A program made the position numbers and the translations under genes. Under the pieces are notes generated by a model that ran no database searches, was not told the origin of the DNA, and saw nothing but the letters and a program-made list of their open reading frames with translations. Below, piece after piece: positions 34,666-44,723 of a DNA stretch of 64,000 nt; within the stretch, counting starts at the first letter, position 1; every line of letters starts with the position of its first letter. The DNA comes from Ascarosepion bandense (Eukaryota > Mollusca > Cephalopoda > Sepiida > Sepiidae). The stretch is from positions 4,155,501 to 4,219,500 of the forward strand of contig JBBBDQ010000330.1 of the NCBI GenBank assembly GCA_037127315.1, read 5' to 3'.

Positions 34666-35430
34666 TCTCTAGCACTCTGTATTACTGATTTACATAGTGT
34701 ATTAATTTCTGTGCTTAGGCGGCTTAAGCATGACCACGGATTCCTTAAATTTTCAGAATTTTCAGTAGCGTTTTCTATTTATTATTTCGACTTCCTCCCC
34801 GAGAGGACAGTGATCTTCTTTCCCTCTCTATACGTGGTCAGCTATGCCTGATTTATCTATTTCCCCTCATGTTATGGCCTTGCGATGCTCTTGCAGCCTT
34901 AACTTAAAGGGGAAGCTCATTTCTGCTTTATATTTCTTTCCACAGCTGCATGGAATGGTGTGCATACAGTCCTTAGCCATATTCTTCTCTATTGAAGGTC
35001 TTACATGGGAGAGTGTAGAACCACTTTTGAAGATTGTTCTGATATTATATGGACCACAGGTCCTTTGTATTTTCTTCGATAATCCCTTCACATAGGGAAG
35101 ACAAACTGAGGCTGTTTTCTAAGTGTTGTTATCCCCATGCACCATCCCCTCCATGTTTGTTGGAGCTATTGGCATGTACCCTGGGTCACCACCTATGACT
35201 TTTGCTCGATCTTGCAAGCAGCATGGCTCATGGAACTAAAACAATATACCCCAGTGATCAAAATAAAGTGTTTGGTTCAAAATTCCAATCATCTGAAGAA
35301 GGCTGGAGCATACAATGGCCAAAACGTTGTGGCTATAACAATAAAGATAAGGACAACAGTCCGCACAATTTAAATAATGGTTATTGTATGTTTTATCCAT
35401 CTTGCTAGAAACTCTTTTGTCATGGAACAG
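34666..35430 (-). mobile_element. PLE family 2, copy 2: GIY-YIG end and right arm
   Basis: Minus-strand frame 35091-34867 reads RTCGPYNIRTIFKSGSTLSH, then HTIPCSCGKKYKAEMSFPFK and LRLQEHRKAIT: the PLE region before and within the GIY-YIG module (the YIG-equivalent is YKA here). The right arm (about 35215-35390) is in the opposite orientation, with CTGAAGA at 35293-35299, a GGCT/GGCC stem, then AAAA where GAAA is expected. The nucleotide sequence near 34731-34830 is the mariner-free counterpart of 9670-10710. Confidence 0.8.
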
Positions 35431-35559
35431 ATGATTAGATACTTTAACAATATGATGGCATATATTGATAGATCTTTAATGCTGAATCGTATGTTCTTGC
35501 TTTGGTAATGAATTGTTTCTACATATTTTCACAAGGTGATTATAATGCTGGTGATTTTA

Positions 35560-36236
35560 TATATATATAGGATGACTATTTACGCTCTCACACCCTGATT
35601 GAGCACTCTGGAAGAATGGTAGACTTTGAAAAACAGTAGCTACTCCAGCATTTAAGCATCGTTCATTCAGCAATGAATTAGAACACTCTCAGCTATTGGA
35701 CATGTATAATGATAATATACACAGTAAAAAAAGTCTGCCTCCTACCAAGAGCCCAGAGGTAGAATTGCCAACTGACGCCAATTCTGTTGGGTTTCAATCC
35801 TGGGTAAAAAGCAATCAGCTGTCTAACTGTACTGATGAGCTGTGATACAGCGAAACATCTGTCTGCGGATAACATATATGTATATATGGCTGGTTCACTG
35901 ATATCCAAGGGTGGCTTGCTAATTCCCATTGCAGACACCTGCTCAGGTACATTGATTTTGTTCAATGCCCACCTGTGGTTTATACTGCAACTATGCTGAC
36001 TGGAGCATACAGACCTTAGTTACAGTTTCTGGAAGTGAGAACATTATCTTGTGTGAACAAGGCCAGAACACTCAAACCCTCAGTTACAATAACTAGTGTC
36101 TTTGTGCTAGCACAACCTTCAAAGGGTTCTGTCTAACCAATTTCACTCAAGGCTTGGGTCAACCTGTGATATGGTTTTTCAGGCACTTACAATACCAGAC
36201 CAATAACATCAACAAGTCACCTTCCTGACAAAATTG
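35560..36236 (+). other. unclassified repeat with hammerhead-like core
   Basis: No protein was recognised. CTGATGA at 35832-35838 is followed by a perfect 5-bp stem (GCTGT/ACAGC, loop GAT) and GAAA at 35852-35855. This is the exact catalytic-core layout of a hammerhead ribozyme. Stem III could pair 35814-35822 with 35855-35861 with one mismatch in a type III fold, but stem I would then be only about 2 bp. Activity is therefore unproven. The surrounding DNA looks like a dispersed retroelement. Confidence 0.5.
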
Positions 36237-36306
36237 ACCATGGTGAGATTTGAACCTGGAACTCATGATCAGAAAGTGAAGGTTCTAACCACTCAGCTAC
36301 GTGCCC
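36237..36306 (-). repeat. tRNA-like SINE head
   Basis: Minus strand reads GGCACGTAGCTGAGTGGTTA (A-box region) and, about 30 nt on, AGGTTCAAATCTCACC (B box). The length and spacing are those of a tRNA. It is not a tRNA gene, since no acceptor stem can be closed. The SINE body would run toward lower coordinates (about 36180-36236). It is a different head from the SINEs at 214 and 42643. Confidence 0.65.
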
Positions 36307-37398
36307 ATATAGTGATTTATATAACACCTAGTAAACAATATTCTGATAGTTAGGGAACCAGGTGTATACTACAGAGAAATTTGTCTTGTTATTTTATTTT
36401 ATTTTTTTTTATCATATATAAGATCTAATCAGTGAATTAATCATAGTGAAAAAAATGCTTGTTCTGGAATGATCTTAGTATAGAGTAATGTCTAAATTGG
36501 AGACATGTGACAAAAAATCTCAATTAAAATTCCAGCCTGAACACAAAAAATAGTTTTAAAAAAATGAAATAATACAAATATGCATATTTGTATTATCAGG
36601 CAATGAGTGCTCTTCCCTTAAAATGTATAACTGATTCCTATTGGCTGATTACTATTTACTACCATTTTTTTTTTTTTTTTTGTATAATCTTTTATTTGAG
36701 TAAGCATAGCCTGTACTTCAGATATCATTGGCAGTTTAAATGTTTATTCAACACACTAAAACTAAGAAATAACAAATTCCAGTTACAATTTTACATTGAG
36801 GAATTTGAAGATTGTAATGGTTGACTTTAAATTTTTGGCATCCAATTGTTGTACTCCGTTTTAAATTAGATCTTTTTCTGGTACATAAAAACAAAAAAGT
36901 CCTCTGTGCAGGAGCTCCAAGTATCGCATCCGGTTTACAAAACAAATCCCCACAAAAAGTATAAAAGAAGCCAATCATGAACATTGCTGCCAAAGAAAAA
37001 AAATGAGTTTATAAGCCCCCCCCCCCCCCCATTTACTTTTTAAAAATACCACTCATAAATGAATGACAGATTTACAGCAAATTGGCAAGTTTCTCAAAAT
37101 AAATTGATAAGGAGCAATTTAATGGAAGATGTTAATTATGCAAAATCAAATATTATACATTGAAAATTTTAGATCAAAATTCCACTAATGGCATCAGATT
37201 ATGGACTTAATGAGTCTCTTTTATTATATACAAGGTTTTTAAAAAGTCACCATTTTTTTTTTTTTTTTTTTTTTTGAATCTTCGAAATGTTTCACTGTTT
37301 ACTGAAGTCTTTAAATAGTTTATTCAGATTGTGAATCAGCTGGTAACGATTTTTTGCAGTGAAACTAAAAACAGCTATATATATATATATATATATAT

Positions 37399-37431
<33 letters not shown>

Positions 37432-39455
37432 ACTGCAAAAAAACAGAATTGTTCTTTATAAAAGCAATTTATAAACTTAGCTCAGATCTTTTTATCTCTA
37501 TTCATCATGGGGTTAGTTGCTCCAGAAAATCATGTGTCCTTTTCTGTCACTTGATGTTTTTAATGGAATGTGGAATGTCTTTGAAAGTCAATCTTTGAAC
37601 TTTCATGAGAGAATAAAATAATAGTTAAGACAAATGCAAAAACTTTCATATATTTGCTATACTTTTTATTTTTATTTTAGATGACTCATAGTTTCTACTG
37701 TGTAATATCTTTAACCTTGATTTAATGTTAAGGTTGATATTTAGTATTTTATAGCATTGAAAAAAGCTCACTAATCTAGTTTTTTAAAGAAAATGCGTAA
37801 GGCTATGGAGAAACAAATCTCTTCAGAATACTCTTATTTTTATTGGTTAACAGTTTACCTATGCTGTCAAAAATGACAAATGTTTAAGTAATTTTAAAAT
37901 TACATTGTATACTTATATATCCTCCCAAAACAATTGCGTTAAATTATCTTGTTTATCTTCAATGATTCTTGAATAGTAAGCTAAACAAATAATATTTTTG
38001 TCGACATTGAAGAAATATTTTCATGTCACTAAACAAAAATGAGTGACTTCAATTTGTTCATATATATATATATATATAATTTCTACTAATATATGTTATT
38101 TCTACTAAATCCAAGCTCCTGTGCCAGACACAAAAAACTTAGTAGAAATAGCAAGATAAAATTTTAAAACACAAGACAATCACTGTGTCAAATTTTAAAA
38201 GGAAAAACACATTTATTCACAGTTCTTACAATTACAAAAAAAAAAAAAAGGTACAAAACAAAATTTGTAGAAAATTTCCTTTGAGTGCCTTTTAAGTCAG
38301 AATAACACTTTATGATAAAAGATCACTAGCAAAAAAAATGAGAATAAAAAATTACAACTTGGGAGAAGACAAGGATATTTTTAAAATGACAAAAAGAGAA
38401 AACAATATGGCAATAAAAAACAAAGGTGTAACTACCTTTGATAGAAAACAAAAAGACCTACTTGCTCCACAGGCAGATCTGGGACAGTAATACCTTTTTT
38501 TTTAAGTCGCTTTTTTTTTTTTTTTTTTTACAGTTCTTGAGAAAATTTCTCTTAAATACTTTTGTTTTAGGCTGTTCAACCTCAGAATTTTCACTGGAAT
38601 TCCAGTTTCTCTCGTCTCTCTGTGGCTAGCTCTTAATATCAATGTCCTTTTGATATCAATGTCTTCTTTGATGTTAACCTGCTTTTATCCCTTGCAGTCA
38701 AAAGGTCCTCACTGTCGAAATATCTTTTCCTTGCTTCCAAAAGGTCTTCCCTTCTTAACATTGAAAGGTCTTATCTCTTATCTACTGATCTGAGCCTGAT
38801 TTATGCAGAAAAATACTCACCTCATGTCCCCACTATTTGGGATGTTATTAGTGTTTGAGACCACATCTCTTATTTTTTTCTTACATAAGAAAAAATAATT
38901 TTCTATAAACTGGAAATAGGTTCATCACAAATTTTGATAGGTTTTAACAGCTGAGCCCAAAAATATCTATTTCTATTTATTTCTAACAAATTTAGCACAA
39001 ACTGTCTAGCTCACGTAAAAATACATTTCTCTCAAAAGAATGTATGTAAAGAAAATAGCCTAGATAATTACACATTTAAATGAAGCTGGCATTTTTAAAA
39101 TAAGAAAAAATTTTATACACCTTTGAGTGGAGGTTTCTGGTGATGTAGGAATGTGTTCCAACCACACCCACTTGCACACACTCATATAATTGTCCAACCA
39201 CTCAAACACAGTTCATAGAGTAGACCATCTAATCCTGGAGATATGTTCTGGCCAACAAACTTCAGTGTTTCCCAGATTTTCAACTCTGGGATGCTTAGAC
39301 TCAACTGTTTCAACCTTCTCAAGGCAGGGAAAATCAGCTAAATAGATATCAAACTGAGCAGTTCTCAGACTGAGCTCTCTGGTAAATTAAACCTTAAAGT
39401 AGTCACAAAAGGCTCCAAAATATGCCTGCAAGAGGGGTGATGTGAAAACTTAACT
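36307..39455. other. uncharacterised intergenic DNA with simple repeats
   Basis: No gene recognised. It contains a run of 15 C at 37016-37030, T tracts at about 37252-37275 and 37402-37430, a (TA)n at about 37375-37399, and (TA)n near 38060-38077. The stretch 38560-39420 is less AT-rich and may hold old retroelement sequence. I could not identify a coding domain. Confidence 0.45.
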
Positions 39456-39680
39456 TAATTTTTTTTTTTTTTTTTTTCAATTGGAGTAGATAGACTAAAC
39501 TATCGCCCAGTTCACACTCCACCCACATCTATTGAACAGGTGAAGAGGCTCATCCCTTGTTTCCTGTTTAGGATGTGGTTTCCGGCTTTCTCTTTTCCAT
39601 TCTTTTTACCCTTACATAGCCCCCTGCGCATCAGTGGCGTTACCGCCTTGCTTGGGGTGATATGATTAAAAAAAAAAAAA
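39456..39680 (+). repeat. SINE-like element with LINE-type 3' tail
   Basis: Begins after a T-run with CAATTGGAGTAGATAGAC and ends GTTACCGCCTTGCTTGGGG, then a short linker and an A-run. The last 30-40 bases match the 3' end of the LINE at 19938 (CCTTGCTTGGGGTGACAC). An inverted copy lies at about 32507-32725. No obvious pol III boxes were seen. It may be a SINE that borrowed its tail from the LINE, or an internally deleted LINE end. Confidence 0.65.
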
Positions 39681-39712
39681 AAACTTAAAATATATATATG
39701 TATGTATGTATG

Positions 39713-39747
<35 letters not shown>

Positions 39748-40343
39748 TATGAAAACAAAATACTACAAAGAAAAAATAAAGACACATGAAAAAAAAAGTC
39801 TTACTACTTAAACAAAATGGTCGGCAATAACAAAAATAAAACAAAGAGATTACACAAAAATGGAAAAAAAAATTAAACTAAAGCAAAAAAGCCTTTCAGT
39901 CAGGCTAAGATTAAAAAGTTGTATACTTAAGACACCAAAAAGAAAAAAACAAGTGAAGTAACACATTGAAAACTATAAAGATTAAGAAAAATTATACAAG
40001 AAAAAATTTTAAAATAAACTTGAAGATTCAAAAAGAGAAAATAATATACAAAAAAATAAGTCAGAAGTGTAGAAGAAAATAAAATAGGTGTAAAAGAAAT
40101 AAAATTAGAACTAGGGGTGAGTGAAAACTGAAAAATTCAAACTTTACCTAAAAATTAGTCAGTAAAAACATAAGTTTAATTTTTAATTTTCCTTAACGAA
40201 AATTTAAATGTTCTTCAAAAATAAATAATTTCTAAAGGAAAGAGCAACAAAACCTCAAGCATGCAACAAGACTTGAACTGGTCTGTAATAAGCACACAAA
40301 CTAAACTAACTCTAACAGACTGTTAAGCCCATACCAGTAGATA
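39681..40343. other. A-rich DNA
   Basis: (TA)n/(TATG)n at 39690-39745 followed by very A-rich sequence. No coding content seen. Confidence 0.5.
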
Positions 40344-41001
40344 CAATCCAATCTCTTTAATCTGACTCCCTTGGGAGTGGGTCTGCTGAACAAGAGAAAA
40401 TACCAGATGACAGAAATGACTCTTTAAAAAAATAGCCTATGTAAATACAGTCTTACCAGCTCGCTCCACATATTGTTGTGTTAGTGTGTGGAACAATTTT
40501 GATTAGTTCTGATTAAACCTAAGATTATTTTTATTACAGTCCAACCTCTTTGATCCCTTTCTGGGATCAGGCCATTGCTGCACCTGAGAAAATGCTGGAT
40601 GACAGAAATAAAAGAATCCTTAATGCTTCCAAAAAGTTTTTGGTGTTTTATGCATTCAGTCAGTTAAGTGTCATATGTGATACATACTTGAATGATCATG
40701 TCTCTTTTGATTTATGAATGAATAAGCAGATTTTCCTGCAGAAGGTTGCCATTTTGTTCTGCTGTAGACTGGTTGCCAACTAAGGCTACATAATCCAGTC
40801 TGTTCAGCTATTCAACCCATAGCTGGGAGGAGAAGAGAAGGATTTATATCTTTCCCAAGGATATTTGCATGTCAGTGAATGCTGTAAACAATGTGCAGTG
40901 CTGCTCTTGTGATAATTAACAAATAGTGTCTGATTAAAAAAAAAAAGCTGAACCATGGAAGTTGTCAAACTATGGTGTGTCTGATTAAAGAGACGAGACT
41001 G
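40344..41001 (+). mobile_element. pogo/Tigger-like MITEs with nested SINE
   Basis: Two element starts are seen, at 40344 (CAATCCAATCTCTTTAATC) and 40537 (CAGTCCAACCTCTTTGATCC), each preceded by TA. An end reads CTGATTAAAGAGACGAGACTG at about 41001. Short non-coding DNA with CAGT termini and TA flanks is typical of pogo/Tigger non-autonomous elements. A 5'-truncated tRNA SINE (minus) occupies 40656-40882. Confidence 0.65.
40656..40882 (-). repeat. tRNA SINE, 5'-truncated copy
   Basis: Minus-strand copy of the family at 214 and 42643 with the tail (TCAGTCAGTTAAGTG on the plus strand) and body, but without the tRNA head. It is inserted in a MITE. Confidence 0.8.
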
Positions 41002-41027
41002 AATTTAAACTTTCTTTATAGCATCGG

Positions 41028-41098
41028 TCAGTTAAGTGCCATATGTGATACATGCTTGAGTGATTATGTCTCTTTCAATCCATGACTGACTAGTCATG
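41028..41098 (-). repeat. tRNA SINE tail fragment
   Basis: Only the last 70 bp of the tRNA SINE family (GTCAGTTAAGTGCCATATG on the plus strand through GACTGACT). Confidence 0.75.
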
Positions 41099-41159
41099 GT
41101 GTTTTATGAATGTGTGAATTTCGATTGGTTCTGATTAAACCTAAGATTACTTTTTATTA

Positions 41160-41597
41160 CAGTCTAACCTTTTTGATCCCTTTTTGGGATCAGGCCACTG
41201 CTGCATCTGAGAAAATGCTGGATGACAGAAATTGCCCATAAAAAAAACTTATGCAAATGTAGTCTTGCCAGCTAATTCCACATATTTATTGTTGTGCTAT
41301 CAAAGGCAGAACAAAGCTTAAAACAAGAAATAAAAGAATCTTTAATGTTTCCAAACAATGTTTTTGACCCATTCAGAATAGTAATAATAAATATTAATAT
41401 TAAATATATATTATTTTTTAGTTTTAGAATTTTATTAATGTGTGAACATTAAATATGCAATTATATATAAGAAATAATTAAGACCATATCACCAAAAAAT
41501 TGCTGCTGTAGAAAGTTGCAAAGTTGCCTTTGTAGCTGCTCAGCAAACTAAGTGACAGACTATAGATGTTGCTGGATCATAGATTAAAGAGGTCAGA
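41160..41597 (+). mobile_element. pogo/Tigger-like MITE, copy 3
   Basis: Starts CAGTCTAACCTTTTTGATCC after TA and ends ATTAAAGAGGTCAGAGT before TA. About 437 bp, no coding sequence. The 110 bp before and into it duplicate 40501-40615, so the locus has a roughly 0.63-kb tandem duplication. Confidence 0.7.
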
Positions 41598-41696
41598 GTT
41601 TACTACAAGTATTTCAATGCACTTTACTGCCAGACTTCTGAAAACAATGGAATACAGTTGCCAGACTTGACTACAACTTTTTCAGTTTTTCAAATT

Positions 41697-42005
41697 CAGT
41701 CAGTTAAGTGCCATACGTGAAACATGCTTGGGCAATCATATCTTGAAAGAGACATGACTGACTGGGCAGAAGACTATCCCGCAGTAGGTTGCCATTGCTT
41801 TCTGTGGTAGACTGGTTGCCAGCCAAGGCTATAGAACCCAATCTGTCTTGTTATTTAACCCATAACTGGAAGGAAGAGAAGGATTAATACCTTTCCTATG
41901 GGTATTTGTGCATAATGAATGCAAGGAATTCAACTGGAATTCGAACTCGGCACTCCGATTTCTCGTTCCGAGCCAATAAATATTTCATGTCTTCACTACT
42001 GCACT
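41697..42005 (-). repeat. tRNA-derived SINE, copy 2 (Ceph-type body)
   Basis: Full-length minus-strand copy. It runs from the tail (CAGTCAGTTAAGTGCC on the plus strand) through the body to a B box (GGAATTCGAACTCGG) and a diverged A-box region. Confidence 0.85.
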
Positions 42006-42084
42006 GCATTTTGTATGTTGCTACTCTATGTGAATTTACAGTGAACAGAGTTTGTGTTATTTTAACCCATCTTTATAATCAATA

Positions 42085-42495
42085 CAGTTTGACCTCTTTA
42101 ATCCAGCTCCCTTGGGACCAGACCACTGCTGAACCCAAAATAATATATATTTATGATTGTGAATGGGAAAATATGCAGTTAACATATATATTTGCATATC
42201 ATGCTACTTTTAAAAACCTAATTTTGTAGCTAGTTTTAAGAGTGTCATATCATACATGAGATATAAAATTAGTGTATGTACTGCTTAAATTAGCTTAAAA
42301 AGTAGGTCTTCAAATGTTGCATGATAGGCAAATATATGGGGTATATATAAGAAATGAGCAAGACTGTATCACCAAAACACTCTACTGCTGTGGAAAGTTG
42401 TCAATGTGTGGCACTGCTCTCATAGCCCCTCAATAAAGTAATGGTGGCTGATTCAAAAACTAGCAGACTATGGGAGTTGCCAGATAGTCAGACAG
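42085..42495 (+). mobile_element. pogo/Tigger-like MITE, copy 4
   Basis: Starts CAGTTTGACCTCTTTAATCC after TA (42083-42084) and ends GATAGTCAGACAG before TA (42496-42497). The interior shares the ATCACCAAAA and CTGCTGTGGAAAGTTG region with copy 3. Non-coding. Confidence 0.75.
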
Positions 42496-42642
42496 TATCG
42501 AATCAGAATTCAAATTTTAAACAAGTCCTGAGAAGCTATTTATTTCAATGGATAACCGTTTTATGAATATTTCTAGAGTTACCGCCCCTGAAAATAAAAT
42601 TGTTTTTAGTTATCTTGGTACTTTACTGTTTGGATGTATGTT

Positions 42643-42942
42643 GTGGTGCATTGGATATCGGCTCGGAACGAGAAATCGGAAATCGGGGAGTTCGAATTCC
42701 AGCCGAATTCATTGCATTCACTTACGCGCAAATACCCTTGCGAAAGGTATTAATCCGTCCATTCCTTCCAGTTATGGGTTAAACAACAGGACAGATTGGG
42801 TTCTATAGCCTTGGTCGGCAACCAGTCTACTGCAGAAAGCAATGGCAACCTACTGCCGGATAATCTTCTGCCCAGTCAGTCATGTCTCTTTCGAGACATG
42901 ATCGCCCAAGCGTGTATCACGTATGGCACTTAACTGACTGAC
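42643..42942 (+). repeat. tRNA-derived SINE, copy 3 (best preserved)
   Basis: A-box region GTGCATTGGATATCGG, B box GAGTTCGAATTCC (near consensus), Ceph-type body, and a tail ending CACTTAACTGACTGAC. Its near-consensus B box and full length make it the youngest-looking copy here. Confidence 0.88.
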
Positions 42943-43575
42943 ATCTTGGTAGCATTGTATATGTAGTTTTGAATAATTTTATAGTTAGATCAGAGATTAT
43001 CCCCATTTCGTCTGCCAAGATGCACACTAGATGGCACTGTTCAGGACTAGAAAGTAGGAGACAGCAAATCCATTTCCTCTGGTTTTGCACCAGAATATCG
43101 TGACAACATCAGGACTTGTCTGCAGCAAGAGAGATTTCTTTCCTGTGGTAAACCAACTAGGTAATTTCAAACAAACTGTAGAGAAAGATCTTTTCCTTCT
43201 TCAAATAAAGGTGATTTTAGACAATTCCTGCATTAGCCATATGGTCATTTTCTCCTTTGGTCATCTTAATTGTGTATTGATCAGACATGCTTATTTCAAC
43301 ACTTTTGGTCAGCTGAGGTATAGATGTCCATATCACTAAAAGACCAAATGCAAACCACCTGCTGTGGTCAGTGGTGCACAAAGTGTTTTTATATATATGT
43401 ATATATAAATTTTTATTAAAGATGACTGACAAAATATTGCAAGCTTTTTATTCAAATTTTTCTTTTGTTCATATAAGTTTTCTTTTCTGGACATAAAGTG
43501 TTTAAAGACTGTCCAAATGTTCTACATATTTAAATACTTTCTGCTATTTTATTAGCCATTATTGAGGCCATTTTT
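42943..43575. other. uncharacterised intergenic DNA
   Basis: No recognisable gene or element. Confidence 0.5.
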
Positions 43576-44660
43576 TTCAAAACAGAAGCATCCTTGATAA
43601 GGTTGTCTGGAAAGTTTATGATGATTTTTTTTAGTCATTTGTGTTCCAACACATTAAAACATGTCAAACTTATTGACAGATATAATATGCTTACATTTCC
43701 ATGCATAGCAAACTTCAAACTATCTCTTGAGAAAGAAAGTTTTAAAATTACTTAATTTGTGTCAATTTTGCAACCTATCAAAATGGAAGATCATAAGATG
43801 CATTTTAGACATTTGATGCTTTTTTATTACCATACACGTAAAAATGCCTTGCAAGTAACAAAAAGATATATGTTGCATATGGTGAAGGTGTTTTAGCTGA
43901 TAGAATTGTATGTAAGTGGTTCGCCAAGTTTAGAGTTGGCGATTTTAACCTTATTGATGAAGAACAGACAGGGAGACCCCCTCCTCCACTACAGATGATG
44001 ACCAAATCAATACAATGATTGAGAATAACCCACATTACACAATGCTGGAATTAGCAGAAACACTAAATTTATCATCCATGATCACTTAGTGCAGCTTGGG
44101 TCCTGAGATCACTACAATGTTTGGGTAGCACATGATTTGAGTGAAAAGAATCTTTTGGAATGCATGTCTATTTGTGATCTGCTGTATAACTGCGATGAAA
44201 ATGCAGACTTTTTTTAAGCAAATTGTGACAGGAGATGAGAAATGGACCATTTATAATAAAGATGCGGCAAAAAAGACTCTGGCATGAACCGACTTTAGCC
44301 ACCCCAAAAGCAGATCTTCATCCTTAGTCAAAGAAATCTGGTGGGATTAGAAAGGAATCGTGTATTATGAGCTCCTGCCAAGTAACCAGTCAATTGATTC
44401 TAAAGTGTATTGCTTAGAACTGGATGATTTAAAGGCATCTTTAATTTCCCTTAAAAAAAAAAAAGAGGCTATGTACTTTCCGGACAACCCAACAGAATGG
44501 CCAAAAGCAGTTGGTTATATAGAACATTCAGACAGATTTATATACACACTTTATATCCAGAAAAGGAAATGCATATACAAACACAAGAAAAATTGAAAAA
44601 GCATAACCAGCGCCTTGTCAGTCATCTTTAATGAAAAATGTATAAAACAGAGATTGCTAC
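43576..44660 (+). mobile_element. mariner transposon relic, near full length
   Basis: A broken mariner transposase reads across frames: MEDHKMHFRHLMLFYYHTRK at 43783, a GDFNLIDEEQTGRP-like helix-turn-helix linker near 43940, IENNPHYTMLELAETLNLSS near 44010, VTGDEKWTIYN near 44226 (first catalytic Asp), and GIVYYELLPSNQSID near 44355. The region with the second and third acidic residues appears deleted or scrambled at the A-run (about 44452). The C-terminal WPKAVGYIEHSD near 44502 follows. It is inactive. Confidence 0.85.
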
Positions 44661-44676
44661 CCAAATACACAATTTC

Positions 44677-44723
<47 letters not shown>

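Noticed and set aside
36237..36306. tRNA gene on the minus strand
   Set aside because: A- and B-box spacing is tRNA-like but the acceptor and anticodon stems do not close; treated as a SINE head.
39512..39844. 110-codon minus-strand frame with Tyr/Ile repeats
   Set aside because: Low-complexity translation of (TA)n and a SINE-like element.
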